Below are positions 16,161-25,027 of a stretch of 64,000 nucleotides of DNA, piece by piece. A model generated the notes under the pieces. That model did no database searches and had not been told where the DNA came from. It saw only the letters and a list, made by a program, of their open reading frames with translations. The translations under genes and the position numbers were made by a program. Within the stretch, counting starts at the first letter, position 1. Each line of letters opens with the position of its first letter. This DNA comes from an uncultured Candidatus Saccharibacteria bacterium (GTDB lineage: Bacteria > Patescibacteria > Saccharimonadia > Saccharimonadales > UBA4665). The DNA is taken from NCBI GenBank assembly GCA_946482285.1, contig CAMLQK010000002.1:124001-188000 (forward strand), in the 5' to 3' direction.

Positions 16161-16778
16161 GTGCAGACAGCCACGTTCGAAGAAGTACGTCCGTTCTGCG
16201 CCCGTCTCACACCGGAAAACCAGGAAGAGCCTGGTCGTATCGAGCTGTTCTACAGCCACAGCACTCCCATCCCTCATTGCAGGGAGGCGGCCAACAAAGT
16301 CCTGGAGTGGCTCGGCGAAGGCAACCTGGACAGGTACACCGCCGTCCGACACACCCAAGCTTCGCGGCGACATGGCCACACGCTTCGGAAAACCGTCATC
16401 AAGTACCGGAGCTTCCCGGAGATCAGCATCGCGCCGCATGAAATGTTGTACTACGAGCTCCACGAGCTAGTGCAACCGCAGTGCGGTTACATCGGCAATG
16501 CCGAAGTCGAGCTGGTTGACGCAAGTGCCGCCGCCCACCCAGCGTACCGCTTCACCATCCGGCGACAGGTGTGGGAAACCAAGATGCAGAAATTCGCCGA
16601 CGTTATCTTCGACGAACAGCGGGCGCACTCGTTCCTGGGAAGTGTGGAATATACATTCCTACACCCTTGGACAGCCGATGACGGCCAGCACAGCCCGGAA
16701 GGTGCACTGTTGGTAGCCGAGCGCTACATGCGCGTCATCGACGCCTTCCCGCTGAACGGTATTACCGTCCGCACATGA
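16161..16778 (+). CDS. GC-4: protein of unknown function
   Basis: A 205-residue soluble protein that I do not recognise. It has no signal peptide or membrane segment. It is moderately charged, with motifs such as RIELFYSHSTPIPHC, TLRKTVIKYRSFPEI and PAYRFTIRRQVWETKM, and an apparent alternating strand pattern that might suit a CYTH-like or other antiparallel barrel; this is only an impression. The GTG at 16161 is chosen because GAAGGGGAA lies just upstream; the longer reading would begin at the transcription start. Codons are GC-ending, in contrast to gltX and the DUF3048 gene on either side. Confidence 0.7.
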   Translation: MQTATFEEVRPFCARLTPENQEEPGRIELFYSHSTPIPHCREAANKVLEWLGEGNLDRYTAVRHTQASRRHGHTLRKTVIKYRSFPEISIAPHEMLYYELHELVQPQCGYIGNAEVELVDASAAAHPAYRFTIRRQVWETKMQKFADVIFDEQRAHSFLGSVEYTFLHPWTADDGQHSPEGALLVAERYMRVIDAFPLNGITVRT

Positions 16779-16791
16779 CCCCACGCAGCCC

Positions 16792-16855
16792 GCTGGCCGT
16801 ATACTTCCATTCCTGAACCGAGGGAACTTCTACAACAGAAGAGTATACGGCCAGC
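16792..16855 (+). other. GC-4 trailer hairpin
   Basis: GCTGGCCGTATAC (16792-16804) pairs perfectly with GTATACGGCCAGC (16843-16855) across a 38-nt loop that can form smaller stems. Confidence 0.75.
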
Positions 16856-16867
16856 ACAACAGGCTCC

Positions 16868-16896
16868 ATACAGTACGTATGGCCAACTTTTTATTT
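16868..16896 (+). terminator. Likely terminator of GC-4
   Basis: CCATAC/GTATGG hairpin followed a few bases later by CTTTTTATTT. It is separate from the larger trailer hairpin. Confidence 0.5.
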
Positions 16897-16900
16897 GGTT

Positions 16901-16930
16901 TTGAATATTAACCATAAGCGTTGTTACAAT
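16901..16930 (+). promoter_or_regulatory. Leaderless-type promoter of the DUF3048 operon
   Basis: TTGAAT (16901-16906), 18-nt spacer, TACAAT (16925-16930), 6 nt to ATG at 16937. Confidence 0.6.
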
Positions 16931-16936
16931 AGGATA

Positions 16937-18130
16937 ATGAATGACGAACGCTTTACGCCCAAACCAGCGCCACGGCGCAGCAGCGACGGCCTCCCAAATA
17001 TTGACCTGAATCTTGATACCCCTTATATCAGCCACCACAACCACAAACCTGCCAAGACGAAGCGCAAATGGTGGCCTCCGCGTATGCCGCGCACAAAAAA
17101 AGAATGGGTCATAACCATTATTATAGTAGTGGCGCTTATTGGCGCAGGGGTAGGAGCATACTTTATCTGGTTCAAAAAAGATGCGGCGCCCGTGGCCAAA
17201 AAAACCCCAGCCAAAACCATGCCTGCACCTGCACCGGAACCTATTACTTCTGCTTTAACTGGCCTGCCAATTGACAATGCCGCCATCAACCAACGCCCAG
17301 TAACGGCTATCATGATCGAAAACAGCCCCACGGCGCGGCCCCAGTCGGGTGTCGACCAAGCAGGTGTGGTGTTTGAGGCAGTCGCCGAAGGTGGCATAAC
17401 ACGCTTCTTAACCCTCTACCAAGACACCACGCCAACCTACGTTGGTCCCGTCCGCAGCGTCCGTCCATACTACGTCCGATGGTTAATGGGTTTTGACGCC
17501 GCCGTAGCACACGTAGGCGGCAGTGCCCAGGCACTGCAGGATATTAGAACGCTTGGTGTCAAAGACCTTGACCAATTCCATAATCCGTCGGCATACCACC
17601 GTATCAGCAGCAGGTCTGCCCCGCACAACATGTATACCAGTGTCCAGACGCTCCGTGACCTTTCCATCCAAAAAGGGTTCACTACTGCGGACTACACAGG
17701 CTTTGCTCGCAAAAAAGAGGCTAAAAGCGCGGCACCTAATGCCACCAGCATAGACTTTGCCATTTCTGGCGCATTGTACAACGCTCATTTCGACTATGAC
17801 CCAGTGACCAATAGCTACAAGCGCTCTGTGGGCGGGCAGCCGCACATGGTTGTCGACCAAGCAGGCGCTCAAAAACAGCTCACCCCAAAAACTGTCATTG
17901 CACTGGTGATGCCCAAAGGGAGCCAAGGTGTCTATTCAACCTACGGTACTGTTGGCGAAGGCCAGGCCTTTGTATTCCAGGATGGCGTTGCAACCCTTGG
18001 CACATGGAGCAAGCCAAACGATAAGGCCAACATTACTTTTACAGATAGTAGTGGGGCACCGCTCAAGCTAAACCCAGGCCAAACATGGCTCACTGCACTA
18101 GGCGCACCCAACTCCGTAACATACAAATAA
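16937..18130 (+). CDS. DUF3048-domain membrane protein (YerB-like)
   Basis: A 397-residue protein. After a basic cytoplasmic start it has one membrane segment (about residues 56-76, WVITIIIVVALIGAGVGAYFIW). A two-part DUF3048 external domain then begins near ALTGLPIDNAAINQRPVTAIMIENS and includes YVGPVRSVRPYYV, AHVGGSAQA and FDYDPVTNSYKRSVGGQPH. The biochemical role of this family is not established; it is common in Firmicutes lipoproteins and Saccharibacteria. It is followed 1 nt later by a histidine kinase gene, which suggests a linked envelope function or signal. Confidence 0.85.
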   Translation: MNDERFTPKPAPRRSSDGLPNIDLNLDTPYISHHNHKPAKTKRKWWPPRMPRTKKEWVITIIIVVALIGAGVGAYFIWFKKDAAPVAKKTPAKTMPAPAPEPITSALTGLPIDNAAINQRPVTAIMIENSPTARPQSGVDQAGVVFEAVAEGGITRFLTLYQDTTPTYVGPVRSVRPYYVRWLMGFDAAVAHVGGSAQALQDIRTLGVKDLDQFHNPSAYHRISSRSAPHNMYTSVQTLRDLSIQKGFTTADYTGFARKKEAKSAAPNATSIDFAISGALYNAHFDYDPVTNSYKRSVGGQPHMVVDQAGAQKQLTPKTVIALVMPKGSQGVYSTYGTVGEGQAFVFQDGVATLGTWSKPNDKANITFTDSSGAPLKLNPGQTWLTALGAPNSVTYK

Positions 18131-18131
18131 G

Positions 18132-19679
18132 ATGAACCACCTGCAGAAATACCTAAACCAAGTCCGAAGCCATCTTGCTATCATCTTGCTTGCTGACAAC
18201 ATTTTCCTGATAGGCACTTTGTGGTACGCGTATGACGTACAGGGTGTGTCATTCATGGCATCGCTCTTGCTAGCAGCGGTATGTGCGCTGGTTCTGACCG
18301 TTGGCTTTACCGCTCTAAGCACATCGTACCTGGCCCAACCGCTCCACACCGTTTGGCAGGCTATTTTACACATATCGCCAGATACAGCGAACGAGGAGGC
18401 ACCAGACCTTAAGCAAGTACACTTGGGTAAAGAGCTCGTGACTAGCCTCGTGTCACACTTATACCAATTGGCCAGCGTTGTAAGCGATGTGGAAGAAGCG
18501 ACCGTTAAAGAACAGTCGGGGCTTAACCACAATTTCATTGCCAACAGTTTGCCCCTGCCGCTTATGGTCCTCGATAGCAACGCAACAGTGGTTTTTGCCA
18601 ATCAGCCAATGGCGCGCTACCTGCGGACCGACCCAGACGAGCTGGTAGGCAGCAATTTTTACTCTGCAGTTGATATGGCGTTTACCAACGAGCAAACCTT
18701 TGATGTTTGGCTGCAAAACGCCAAAGCCACCAAAGCGGTCAGCAGCCAAACCTGGGAGCGTGTACGCCTAAATCTACCTGACACCGAACGGTCACTACAG
18801 CCACAATTTGATCTGGCAGCATACTATAACAAGAACAATCCGCAAGGATTTGAGACTATGCTGGTAATGTTCGACCACACCAACCAATACGCGCAAGACG
18901 ACCAAGCAATGAGCTTTGTAGCTATTGCCGTCCACGAGCTACGCACCCCACTGACACTGCTGCGGGGCTATATAGAAGCTCTCCAGGAAGAGCTCAGTGG
19001 GAAAATCGACCCGGAGCTTGACGACTTCATGAAAAAAATGTCAGTGGCAGCAGGTCAGCTATCGACGTTTGTAAATACCATCCTGAACGTGTCGCGTATA
19101 GAGAGTGACCAGCTATCGCTCAAGCTCCGCCAGGAGTCATGGAACAATATTGTGGAAAGCGCTGTAGAAACATTGCGAAGCAGGGCAGAAGTGCGGGGTA
19201 TTACATTACAGGTAGAGCCAGGTGAAAACCTGCCGCCGGTTGGTGTCGACCGCGTCAGCATCAGCGAAGTCATCAGCAACCTTATCGACAATGCCATCAA
19301 ATATAGCGGCAGCAGCAATAGGATTATCATCCGTACCCACGTAAATAACGACGGTAACGTAGAGACTACGGTGCAAGACTTTGGCGTTGGCGTCCCGGAA
19401 AGTGCCGTTCCGCACCTGTTTGAAAAATTCTATCGCAACCATCGCAACCGTTCGCAGATTGGCGGCACCGGCCTAGGGCTGTACCTTGCCAAAGTTATCG
19501 TTGGCGCCCACGGGGGTCACATTTGGGTACGGTCACAAGAGGGTGCCGGCACAACCTTCGGTTTTACGGTTTCGCCGTACGCCCAGCTTGCCCAAGAGGT
19601 CAAAAACCAGGATAATAAACCCGACATCGTGCGCAGCGCACATGGCTGGATCAAGAACCACTCAATGTATCGGAGATAA
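18132..19679 (+). CDS. Membrane sensor histidine kinase with PAS domain
   Basis: A 515-residue sensor kinase. Two N-terminal membrane helices (about 12-32 and 38-60) are joined by a very short loop, so it probably senses within the membrane or through its cytoplasmic PAS domain (about 135-250, VLDSNATVVFANQPMARYL). The HisKA box is AVHELRTPLTLLRGY with the phospho-His near residue 267. The ATPase domain has N (NLIDNAIKYS), G1 (DFGVGVPE), F (LFEKFYR) and G2 (GGTGLGLYLAK) boxes. It sits between the DUF3048 gene and a receiver protein in one operon. Confidence 0.92.
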   Translation: MNHLQKYLNQVRSHLAIILLADNIFLIGTLWYAYDVQGVSFMASLLLAAVCALVLTVGFTALSTSYLAQPLHTVWQAILHISPDTANEEAPDLKQVHLGKELVTSLVSHLYQLASVVSDVEEATVKEQSGLNHNFIANSLPLPLMVLDSNATVVFANQPMARYLRTDPDELVGSNFYSAVDMAFTNEQTFDVWLQNAKATKAVSSQTWERVRLNLPDTERSLQPQFDLAAYYNKNNPQGFETMLVMFDHTNQYAQDDQAMSFVAIAVHELRTPLTLLRGYIEALQEELSGKIDPELDDFMKKMSVAAGQLSTFVNTILNVSRIESDQLSLKLRQESWNNIVESAVETLRSRAEVRGITLQVEPGENLPPVGVDRVSISEVISNLIDNAIKYSGSSNRIIIRTHVNNDGNVETTVQDFGVGVPESAVPHLFEKFYRNHRNRSQIGGTGLGLYLAKVIVGAHGGHIWVRSQEGAGTTFGFTVSPYAQLAQEVKNQDNKPDIVRSAHGWIKNHSMYRR

Positions 19680-19683
19680 CCTT

Positions 19684-20088
19684 ATGGAACCGCAAACAAT
19701 GCAATCAGCCAACCCTATCGGCAAAAAAATTCTCTGCATAGAAGATGAACATTTTATCAGTGAGCTATATGTCAGGGCACTGACAAAGGCCGGGTATGAT
19801 GTAACCGTTGAAGTAGACGGCCAACGAGGTCTAAAACTAGCCCAAAGCAATACTTACGACATTATTTTGCTCGACCTCATGATTCCAACCATCACTGGCA
19901 TTGAGGTACTGCAACACCTGCGCAACCCCCAGGAAACGCCGCAACTAAAAGCCAAAATTATCATTACGACCAACCTGGAGCAGCGTGAAGATGTGCGGGA
20001 AGCCATAGAAAAGCAAGCAGACGGCTACATTGTTAAGGCCGAGGTTACGCCGCACGAGCTTGTAGGCCTGCTGCAAACAATCAACTAG
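19684..20088 (+). CDS. Single-domain response regulator
   Basis: A 134-residue receiver with no output domain. Acidic pocket IEDEHF, phospho-acceptor Asp in IILLDLMIP (about residue 63), the Thr of IIITT and the Lys of YIVKAEVTP are all in place. It probably receives phosphate from the adjacent kinase and acts by protein contact, not by binding DNA. The ATG at 19684 is 4 nt after the kinase stop. Its last codons overlap the end of the convergent gene at 20085. Confidence 0.88.
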   Translation: MEPQTMQSANPIGKKILCIEDEHFISELYVRALTKAGYDVTVEVDGQRGLKLAQSNTYDIILLDLMIPTITGIEVLQHLRNPQETPQLKAKIIITTNLEQREDVREAIEKQADGYIVKAEVTPHELVGLLQTIN

Positions 20089-21368
20089 CTAACGACAATA
20101 CTGCGGTCACGCCAAATAACCGCCGGGACTGGCTCTACGTGTACGCGACGCAAACGTTCTTGTGCGGCAGCATAATCAAGGTTCCGCTGCTGATAATATT
20201 CCAGTGCAAAATGCGGGAGGGCTGCCTCGACGGCAGGAGTGACATTAAGATCCATCTGCAAGTGCCCATCTTTGACTACAAACAAATTGTTCTGCCCCAT
20301 GTGGTGCACAATAGTACTACCATAGTCGCGGATATCCTGTTCTGCGAAAACAGTGTTCAGAAAATCCGTAGACCACATTCCTGACTCCGGTACCCAAGTA
20401 TTGTTCGCGTTCAAAACCATCCGCCCAACTGCCCGCATGAGATCAAGGTCACGGCCACGCTCAAAACCTTCGGCAGGCGTTGTAGCCAGAACTTGGCGCA
20501 CAGGCACTGAAGCAATATCTTCTTCATCTGCCTCAGTAAAACCATGCCGCATACCATCAAGCAATAAGTTTAGAGTGTTGTCGGTGAATAACGCCCGACG
20601 GTGCTCGAACCGGCCTGGTACCATCCTGATTCTGGACTGGCGCCAGGGGGAAACGTTTAAAAACGTTTCCTCGTTCGGATATCGCACATACGCCAAATAA
20701 TCAGCGCTATAGCGGCGTTTCATACCCAACACCGCCGCTTGATATGGCTGAATATCAGTACGAGGATCGCCAAATAACGGGGTTTCACCGTCAAAAGCGC
20801 TCACACTCACGTCTTCTTTGGCCGCAAAGGCACGCAGGCCAAATGTACTCGCAGTTTGGCCCATAGCCTGCAAAAGCCATGTCCGCCGCTTGGAGTACTC
20901 AACGGGCGGACATGGTGCAATGCGGATTTCGCTGACATGAGGGTTATCATAGTAGCCCTCCTGGTACTCGTCCTTTCCAAAACGGAACTCCAACAGCCCA
21001 GGGTGAGCCATTGCCAGCTCTGAATAGGACATACCTACTGTGGACGGCTTAAATCCCAATGTTGGGTCGGCAAAACCCTGTTCATAAATACGAAAATTAA
21101 CGGCGTCTCCGGGAGTAAAATGGGGCACTTGGCTTTTCCATTGCTTCAGCCGGTCGGCTTCAATATCACTGGTAGGTACCAGTGTATCGAGCATAGCTGT
21201 CGCGTCAGCGCGGACAGCATCCAGCGAATCAGTTGGCACTGCATCCGTTTCATTCAGCGGAATATACGACTTAACGCCGCGGGCACGGTCCATAAGTTCG
21301 GTATCTGTTGGGTCAATAAATAGACCTTCCACCTCGCCTCCGGCGAGGAAGTGTAGCGACTCTCTCAT
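20085..21368 (-). CDS. Hypothetical protein of 427 residues
   Basis: I do not recognise this protein. It has no signal peptide or membrane segment. The N-terminal third is acidic and the centre has blocks such as LEFRFGKDEYQEGYYDNPHVSEIRIAP and RRTWLLQAMGQTASTFGLRAFAA. I place the start at the ATG at 21368 (MRESLHFLAGG) because TATGAT (21375-21380) lies 6 nt upstream, the usual native spacing here; a longer reading starts 16 codons earlier. It is divergent from umuD, and its 3' end overlaps the response regulator. Confidence 0.65.
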   Translation of the reverse strand: MRESLHFLAGGEVEGLFIDPTDTELMDRARGVKSYIPLNETDAVPTDSLDAVRADATAMLDTLVPTSDIEADRLKQWKSQVPHFTPGDAVNFRIYEQGFADPTLGFKPSTVGMSYSELAMAHPGLLEFRFGKDEYQEGYYDNPHVSEIRIAPCPPVEYSKRRTWLLQAMGQTASTFGLRAFAAKEDVSVSAFDGETPLFGDPRTDIQPYQAAVLGMKRRYSADYLAYVRYPNEETFLNVSPWRQSRIRMVPGRFEHRRALFTDNTLNLLLDGMRHGFTEADEEDIASVPVRQVLATTPAEGFERGRDLDLMRAVGRMVLNANNTWVPESGMWSTDFLNTVFAEQDIRDYGSTIVHHMGQNNLFVVKDGHLQMDLNVTPAVEAALPHFALEYYQQRNLDYAAAQERLRRVHVEPVPAVIWRDRSIVVS

Positions 21369-21432
21369 CCAGCTATCATAAACTGACATGCAAAATAAGA
21401 CAATATTTACATACAAAAAGCAACATTACCGC

Positions 21433-21438
21433 TATACT
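21433..21438 (+). promoter_or_regulatory. Leaderless-type -10 box of umuDC
   Basis: TATACT then 6 nt to the ATG at 21445. I saw no convincing LexA-type operator in the 21369-21444 divergent intergenic region. Confidence 0.5.
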
Positions 21439-21444
21439 ATAAAT

Positions 21445-21786
21445 ATGAAAGAAGAGCACGATAACGGCGTTTCGATACACGCCGGTTTTCCCAACCCTGC
21501 AGCCGACAAGTCATTCAACAGCCTCGACTTACATCAATTGCTTGTTGAACGGCCCAGCAGCACGTTCTTATTCCGTATTGCGGGAAGCCAGTGGGAAGCT
21601 GATGGCATTTTCGATGGAGACATTGCCGTTATAGACCGGGCACTCGACCCGCGCCAAGCCGACAGAGTGGCATGGTGGGATGATGCCTCTGGTACATTCC
21701 ATATCTCAACCCTCAAGCACATGCCAGATACGGCGGCCTGCTGGGGCGTAATAACCGCCACCGTGCATCAGTTTCGTAAAAAATGA
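21445..21786 (+). CDS. umuD: UmuD-like S24 peptidase
   Basis: A 113-residue LexA/UmuD-type protein. The self-cleavage site is HA-GFPNPAADK (Ala13-Gly14), followed by the UmuD-like SFNSLDLHQLLVERPSSTFLF. The catalytic Ser is probably Ser48 in AGSQ, and the general-base Lys is probably Lys91 in TLKH. In UmuD, RecA-stimulated cleavage activates the protein for polymerase V. It overlaps umuC by 4 nt, as in classical umuDC operons. The DNA-binding domain of LexA is absent. Confidence 0.85.
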   Translation: MKEEHDNGVSIHAGFPNPAADKSFNSLDLHQLLVERPSSTFLFRIAGSQWEADGIFDGDIAVIDRALDPRQADRVAWWDDASGTFHISTLKHMPDTAACWGVITATVHQFRKK

Positions 21787-23066
21787 ATAGTATCTTCGCC
21801 CTTGTCGACTGCAATAACTTCTTTGTAAGTTGTGAACGAGTTTTCCAGCCGGGACTTAACGGGAAGCCAGTGGTTGTTTTATCCAGTAACGACGGCTGTG
21901 TTGTGGCACGAAGCAACGAGGCCAAGGCTCTTGGCATTCCTATGGGGGCGCCAGCGTTCAAGTTCCGCTATGTATTCCGTGACAAGAACGTCAAGCAATT
22001 TTCGGCAAATTTTGAACTGTACGGCAACCTCAGTAAGCGCATAACGCAAATTCTCACTGAGCTTACACCGCGTACCGAGGTGTATTCAGTGGACGAGTCG
22101 TTCCTGGATCTTGGTGAGCTGCATATTACAGACTACGAGGCATGGGGCAGGGCGGTGCGCGCCCGAATTATGCGCGAGGTGGGCATCCCTGTGTCAATTG
22201 GCATCGCACCCAGCAAAACACTTGCCAAGCTTGGTGCTGAGCTGGCCAAAAAACAGGCTGGCTATAACGGCGTCTTCAGCTTCGTGGGTATGAGCGAAAA
22301 CAACAGGCAACAAGCGCTGCACCAAACACCTATCAAAGATATTTGGGGAATCGGCTGGCGTTTAGAGCCAAAATTGCGTGCCGAGGGCATCAGTACTGCA
22401 CTTCATGTAGCCCAAATGCGGCCACAATATGCCGCGCAACTTATGGGAATTAACGGACGCAAACTCGTTAGTGAACTCAATGGAGTGGCGTGCTTTACAT
22501 TAGAGCCGCTGGGAGCCACCGCCCAAAGTATTTTACGGTCGCGTACTTTCGGGGAGGACACCAACCAGGAGCACGTCCTTGAGGCTGCGATTGCCACGCT
22601 GGGCTCCCAGGCAGCATTCCGTCTGCGAACGCATAAATTGCTTGCCCGGCGCATTGGCATATTTACCATGACTAACAAACACAAGCCTGGTTTTCGGCGT
22701 TGGTACCGCGAGGTTATCCTTGATATGCCTACCGACGATAGTGGTGAAATTATAGCCCGGCTCATCCAGGAAATGCATACGTTCTTTAGCAGCAGCCAAT
22801 CTTACCACCGCCTAGGGGTAACACTACACGACCTAACCCCTGCCGCAACACTGCAAGTTGACTTGCTGGGGCGTATAGACCCGGCCAGACACGACAGGTC
22901 GCGTGCCCGCATGGACGCCATCGATCGCATCAACCGCAAGATGGGCAAACGCAAAATCTATTACGCTGCCGAAGACCTCAGCAAAACATGGCAGCCAAAA
23001 CATATTATCCGGTCGCCGCGCTACGTTTCGCAATGGGACGAATTACCGATAGCGCACATCGCGTAA
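21783..23066 (+). CDS. umuC: Y-family DNA polymerase UmuC
   Basis: A 427-residue translesion polymerase. The palm motifs are intact: FALVDCNNFFVSCERVF (first metal Asp), LSSNDGCVVARSNEAKALGIPMG, and YSVDESFLDL (catalytic Asp-Glu). A thumb with helix-hairpin-helix (KDIWGIGWRLEPKLRAEGI), little finger and the UmuC C-terminal extension (YYAAEDLSKTWQPK) complete the usual length. With UmuD it should form polymerase V for error-prone bypass of DNA damage. Confidence 0.94.
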   Translation: MNSIFALVDCNNFFVSCERVFQPGLNGKPVVVLSSNDGCVVARSNEAKALGIPMGAPAFKFRYVFRDKNVKQFSANFELYGNLSKRITQILTELTPRTEVYSVDESFLDLGELHITDYEAWGRAVRARIMREVGIPVSIGIAPSKTLAKLGAELAKKQAGYNGVFSFVGMSENNRQQALHQTPIKDIWGIGWRLEPKLRAEGISTALHVAQMRPQYAAQLMGINGRKLVSELNGVACFTLEPLGATAQSILRSRTFGEDTNQEHVLEAAIATLGSQAAFRLRTHKLLARRIGIFTMTNKHKPGFRRWYREVILDMPTDDSGEIIARLIQEMHTFFSSSQSYHRLGVTLHDLTPAATLQVDLLGRIDPARHDRSRARMDAIDRINRKMGKRKIYYAAEDLSKTWQPKHIIRSPRYVSQWDELPIAHIA

Positions 23067-23102
23067 GTACGGTATAGTAAGGTTTTAATAGAGGTAAATA
23101 CG

Positions 23103-23720
23103 ATGGTAGAACGATACCCTAGACTACGTCAAGCACTCCCAGCGGCTGCCCTTGGCGCTGCACTTTTAACAGGCTGTGGCTCTGAAAAGCAGACGGTCCA
23201 AGAAAAACCGGATATAACCTCTAGCGCCCACGAAACAGCAAAACCGCCAACAATCCCCACTCCACGCGAAACAGGTTCCCGACTTAAGCAAAAAGAGTTT
23301 TTAGATGGCACGCCAGCGTTGGTGTGCAACGCACTTGCCGCAATAGTCAACCCCGATAAAACCAAACGCATCATTGCCCAGCCAATAGTATGGAACAGTA
23401 ATAAGGCGCCTGTTGAGATTATGAATATGTCAAGCTCGGGCATAGTAGTGGAGGAACGGGATAAGATGCCGATGGAATGGTACAGCATGGACGGCAAAGA
23501 AATATCAGAAAAAGATGTGGATTGTGCATCTGAAGTTATTTTCACGGCATACAACAAGACAAACAACAATCAAGTGATAGCCTCTGTCCCAACCGTGGAA
23601 GCAGACTTTAAGGCAGACTTCCATCGTGTCCATGACGGCACATTAGTTCAGCACGACTTTGGCCCCTACCGCCAAACAGAAACCGATGAGCTGCTCCAAC
23701 AGCTACAGAACCTTAGCTAA
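23103..23720 (+). CDS. Lipoprotein of unknown function
   Basis: A 205-residue protein with a lipoprotein signal peptide: basic start, hydrophobic AAALGAALL and lipobox LTGC (Cys about residue 25). A Ser/Pro/Thr-rich linker follows. The remaining domain has two further cysteines (LVCNAL, VDCASE) that may pair. No family is recognised. AGAGG lies about 8 nt before the ATG and TATAGT about 30 nt before it. Confidence 0.7.
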   Translation: MVERYPRLRQALPAAALGAALLTGCGSEKQTVQEKPDITSSAHETAKPPTIPTPRETGSRLKQKEFLDGTPALVCNALAAIVNPDKTKRIIAQPIVWNSNKAPVEIMNMSSSGIVVEERDKMPMEWYSMDGKEISEKDVDCASEVIFTAYNKTNNNQVIASVPTVEADFKADFHRVHDGTLVQHDFGPYRQTETDELLQQLQNLS

Positions 23721-23735
23721 GTATAGGCGTAGGCC

Positions 23736-23764
23736 TTGCGGCAATCGCCTAAACATTTTATAAT
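23736..23764 (+). promoter_or_regulatory. Promoter of GC-5
   Basis: TTGCGG (23736-23741), 17-nt spacer, TATAAT (23759-23764). The leader of about 60 nt contains two hairpins, AACCC/GGGTT and TGGAACA/TGTTCCA (about 23775-23814). Confidence 0.7.
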
Positions 23765-23830
23765 CATGTCGTTGAACCCGTCCGGGTTTTACTGGAACAT
23801 CTGTTCCACGGCCCAACCAAGGGAGCGCAC

Positions 23831-24352
23831 ATGGATCACCTGCCGGTAGACCTCACCAAGGACGACCTGACTTTTGGAGCCTCGGTGATGTGGCAGGTCT
23901 ATTGCAACCGTCCGCTCACCGACGAAGACCACGCCCGGTTTGTCGAGCTGTACGGCTGCCTCGGAAGCACCTTTCTACTGGTCAGGGCAGTGAAATCGCT
24001 GGAAGTACAGCTGGCGGCCGGCAACGCACTGGTCAGTTACATCCCAGCGCTGCGCCGCTACGTCATCGAGATCGGCCAGCGGGAAATCCTTCGAGCCCTG
24101 GGCACTTACATGCCCTGCCAGCGTCCCATGATCTACCCCGGGTACCGTCCATCCCTGTCCCAAATTGCGGGCCGGGCCACGCCCACCCAACCATTCGCTG
24201 CACTCAAGCAAGCCCGCCGCGCCAGGATCGGCAGCAGTACCGCAGCGATGGCAGCTGGGAAGCGCTTCGCACGCATGGCGCCGCTAAACGCCAAGCGGGT
24301 GATCGGCCGCAAGCCGCGAAACTCCCCGGACCAAGGCTCCAACCAGGAGTGA
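23831..24352 (+). CDS. GC-5: protein of unknown function
   Basis: A 173-residue soluble protein, not recognised. The first 110 residues look helical (ASVMWQVYCNRPLTDEDHARFVELYGCLGSTFLLVRAV). The last 60 are strongly basic (ALKQARRARIG, KRFARM, NAKRVIGRKPRN), so it could bind nucleic acid. AAGGGAG about 7 nt before the ATG is a good ribosome-binding site. Codons end mostly in G or C, unlike the lipoprotein and rlmH genes on either side. Confidence 0.7.
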   Translation: MDHLPVDLTKDDLTFGASVMWQVYCNRPLTDEDHARFVELYGCLGSTFLLVRAVKSLEVQLAAGNALVSYIPALRRYVIEIGQREILRALGTYMPCQRPMIYPGYRPSLSQIAGRATPTQPFAALKQARRARIGSSTAAMAAGKRFARMAPLNAKRVIGRKPRNSPDQGSNQE

Positions 24353-24399
24353 ACCGCGCCTGAGCAGCCACTAAGGCACTGCTACACGAAAGACGGCTC

Positions 24400-24456
24400 C
24401 AGAGGGGAGGTGGCACAGTCGCATCCGCGACCAAGCACACAAACATCTCCCCTCTG
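24400..24456 (+). other. GC-5 trailer
   Basis: CAGAGGGGAG (24400-24409) pairs with CTCCCCTCTG (24447-24456). Inside lies the hairpin GTCGC-ATCC-GCGAC, nearly identical to one in the GC-8 trailer. Confidence 0.75.
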
Positions 24457-24470
24457 CGAACCCAAAGGAC

Positions 24471-24476
24471 TATACT
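24471..24476 (+). promoter_or_regulatory. Leaderless-type -10 box of rlmH
   Basis: TATACT then 7 nt to the ATG at 24484. Confidence 0.5.
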
Positions 24477-24483
24477 TGAATAT

Positions 24484-24921
24484 ATGAAGCTGCACATTGT
24501 AACTGTTGGCCAACCTAAGCTGCATTACGCCCAAGAAGGTTGGGCGGAGTATATAACGCGGCTCAAACGCTTTCACCAGGTACGGGTAACGCATATCGCT
24601 GATAAACATGCCTATGACGCCAACCACGTACAGTCAGCCACGGGCAGCGCCTACACTGTGGCGCTGGTGATAGATGGCGGCAAGCAATTCAGCAGTGCCG
24701 GTTTATCAGCATTCCTCGAAAAACGGGCACTGGAAGGCAGGGAAGTATGCTTTGTTATCGGTGGGCCCGAAGGCCTTCCACAGGAAGTTCAGCAAGCAGC
24801 GGACTTTCGGTGGAGTTTTTCGGACCTTACATTCCCTCACGACCTTGCCATGGTCATCTTGGCCGAAGCGCTATACCGGGCCAGCACAATATCGGCCGGG
24901 CACCCCTACCACAAAGCCTAG
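24484..24921 (+). CDS. rlmH: 23S rRNA pseudouridine-1915 N3-methyltransferase
   Basis: A 145-residue SPOUT-class methyltransferase acting on the ribosomal decoding-area helix 69 of 23S rRNA using S-adenosylmethionine. The knot signatures are clear: VALVIDGGKQFSS, VCFVIGGPEGLP and the C-terminal HDLAMVILAEALYRA followed by GHPYHK. Length and ending are typical of RlmH. It stands alone between the GC-5 and GC-6 units with its own leaderless promoter. Confidence 0.94.
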   Translation: MKLHIVTVGQPKLHYAQEGWAEYITRLKRFHQVRVTHIADKHAYDANHVQSATGSAYTVALVIDGGKQFSSAGLSAFLEKRALEGREVCFVIGGPEGLPQEVQQAADFRWSFSDLTFPHDLAMVILAEALYRASTISAGHPYHKA

Positions 24922-24922
24922 A

Positions 24923-24951
24923 TTGTAATTATTAAGAAAACATTATATAAT
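24923..24951 (+). promoter_or_regulatory. Promoter of GC-6
   Basis: TTGTAA (24923-24928), 17-nt spacer, TATAAT (24946-24951). The leader of about 70 nt has a CCC-ATAT-GGG-type hairpin near 24967-24980. Confidence 0.7.
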
Positions 24952-25027
24952 CAGTCGGTCAATCCACCCATATGGGGGATCCGCACATCCACATCTCACC
25001 CCCATTTCACCGAAAGGTCCTGCAACC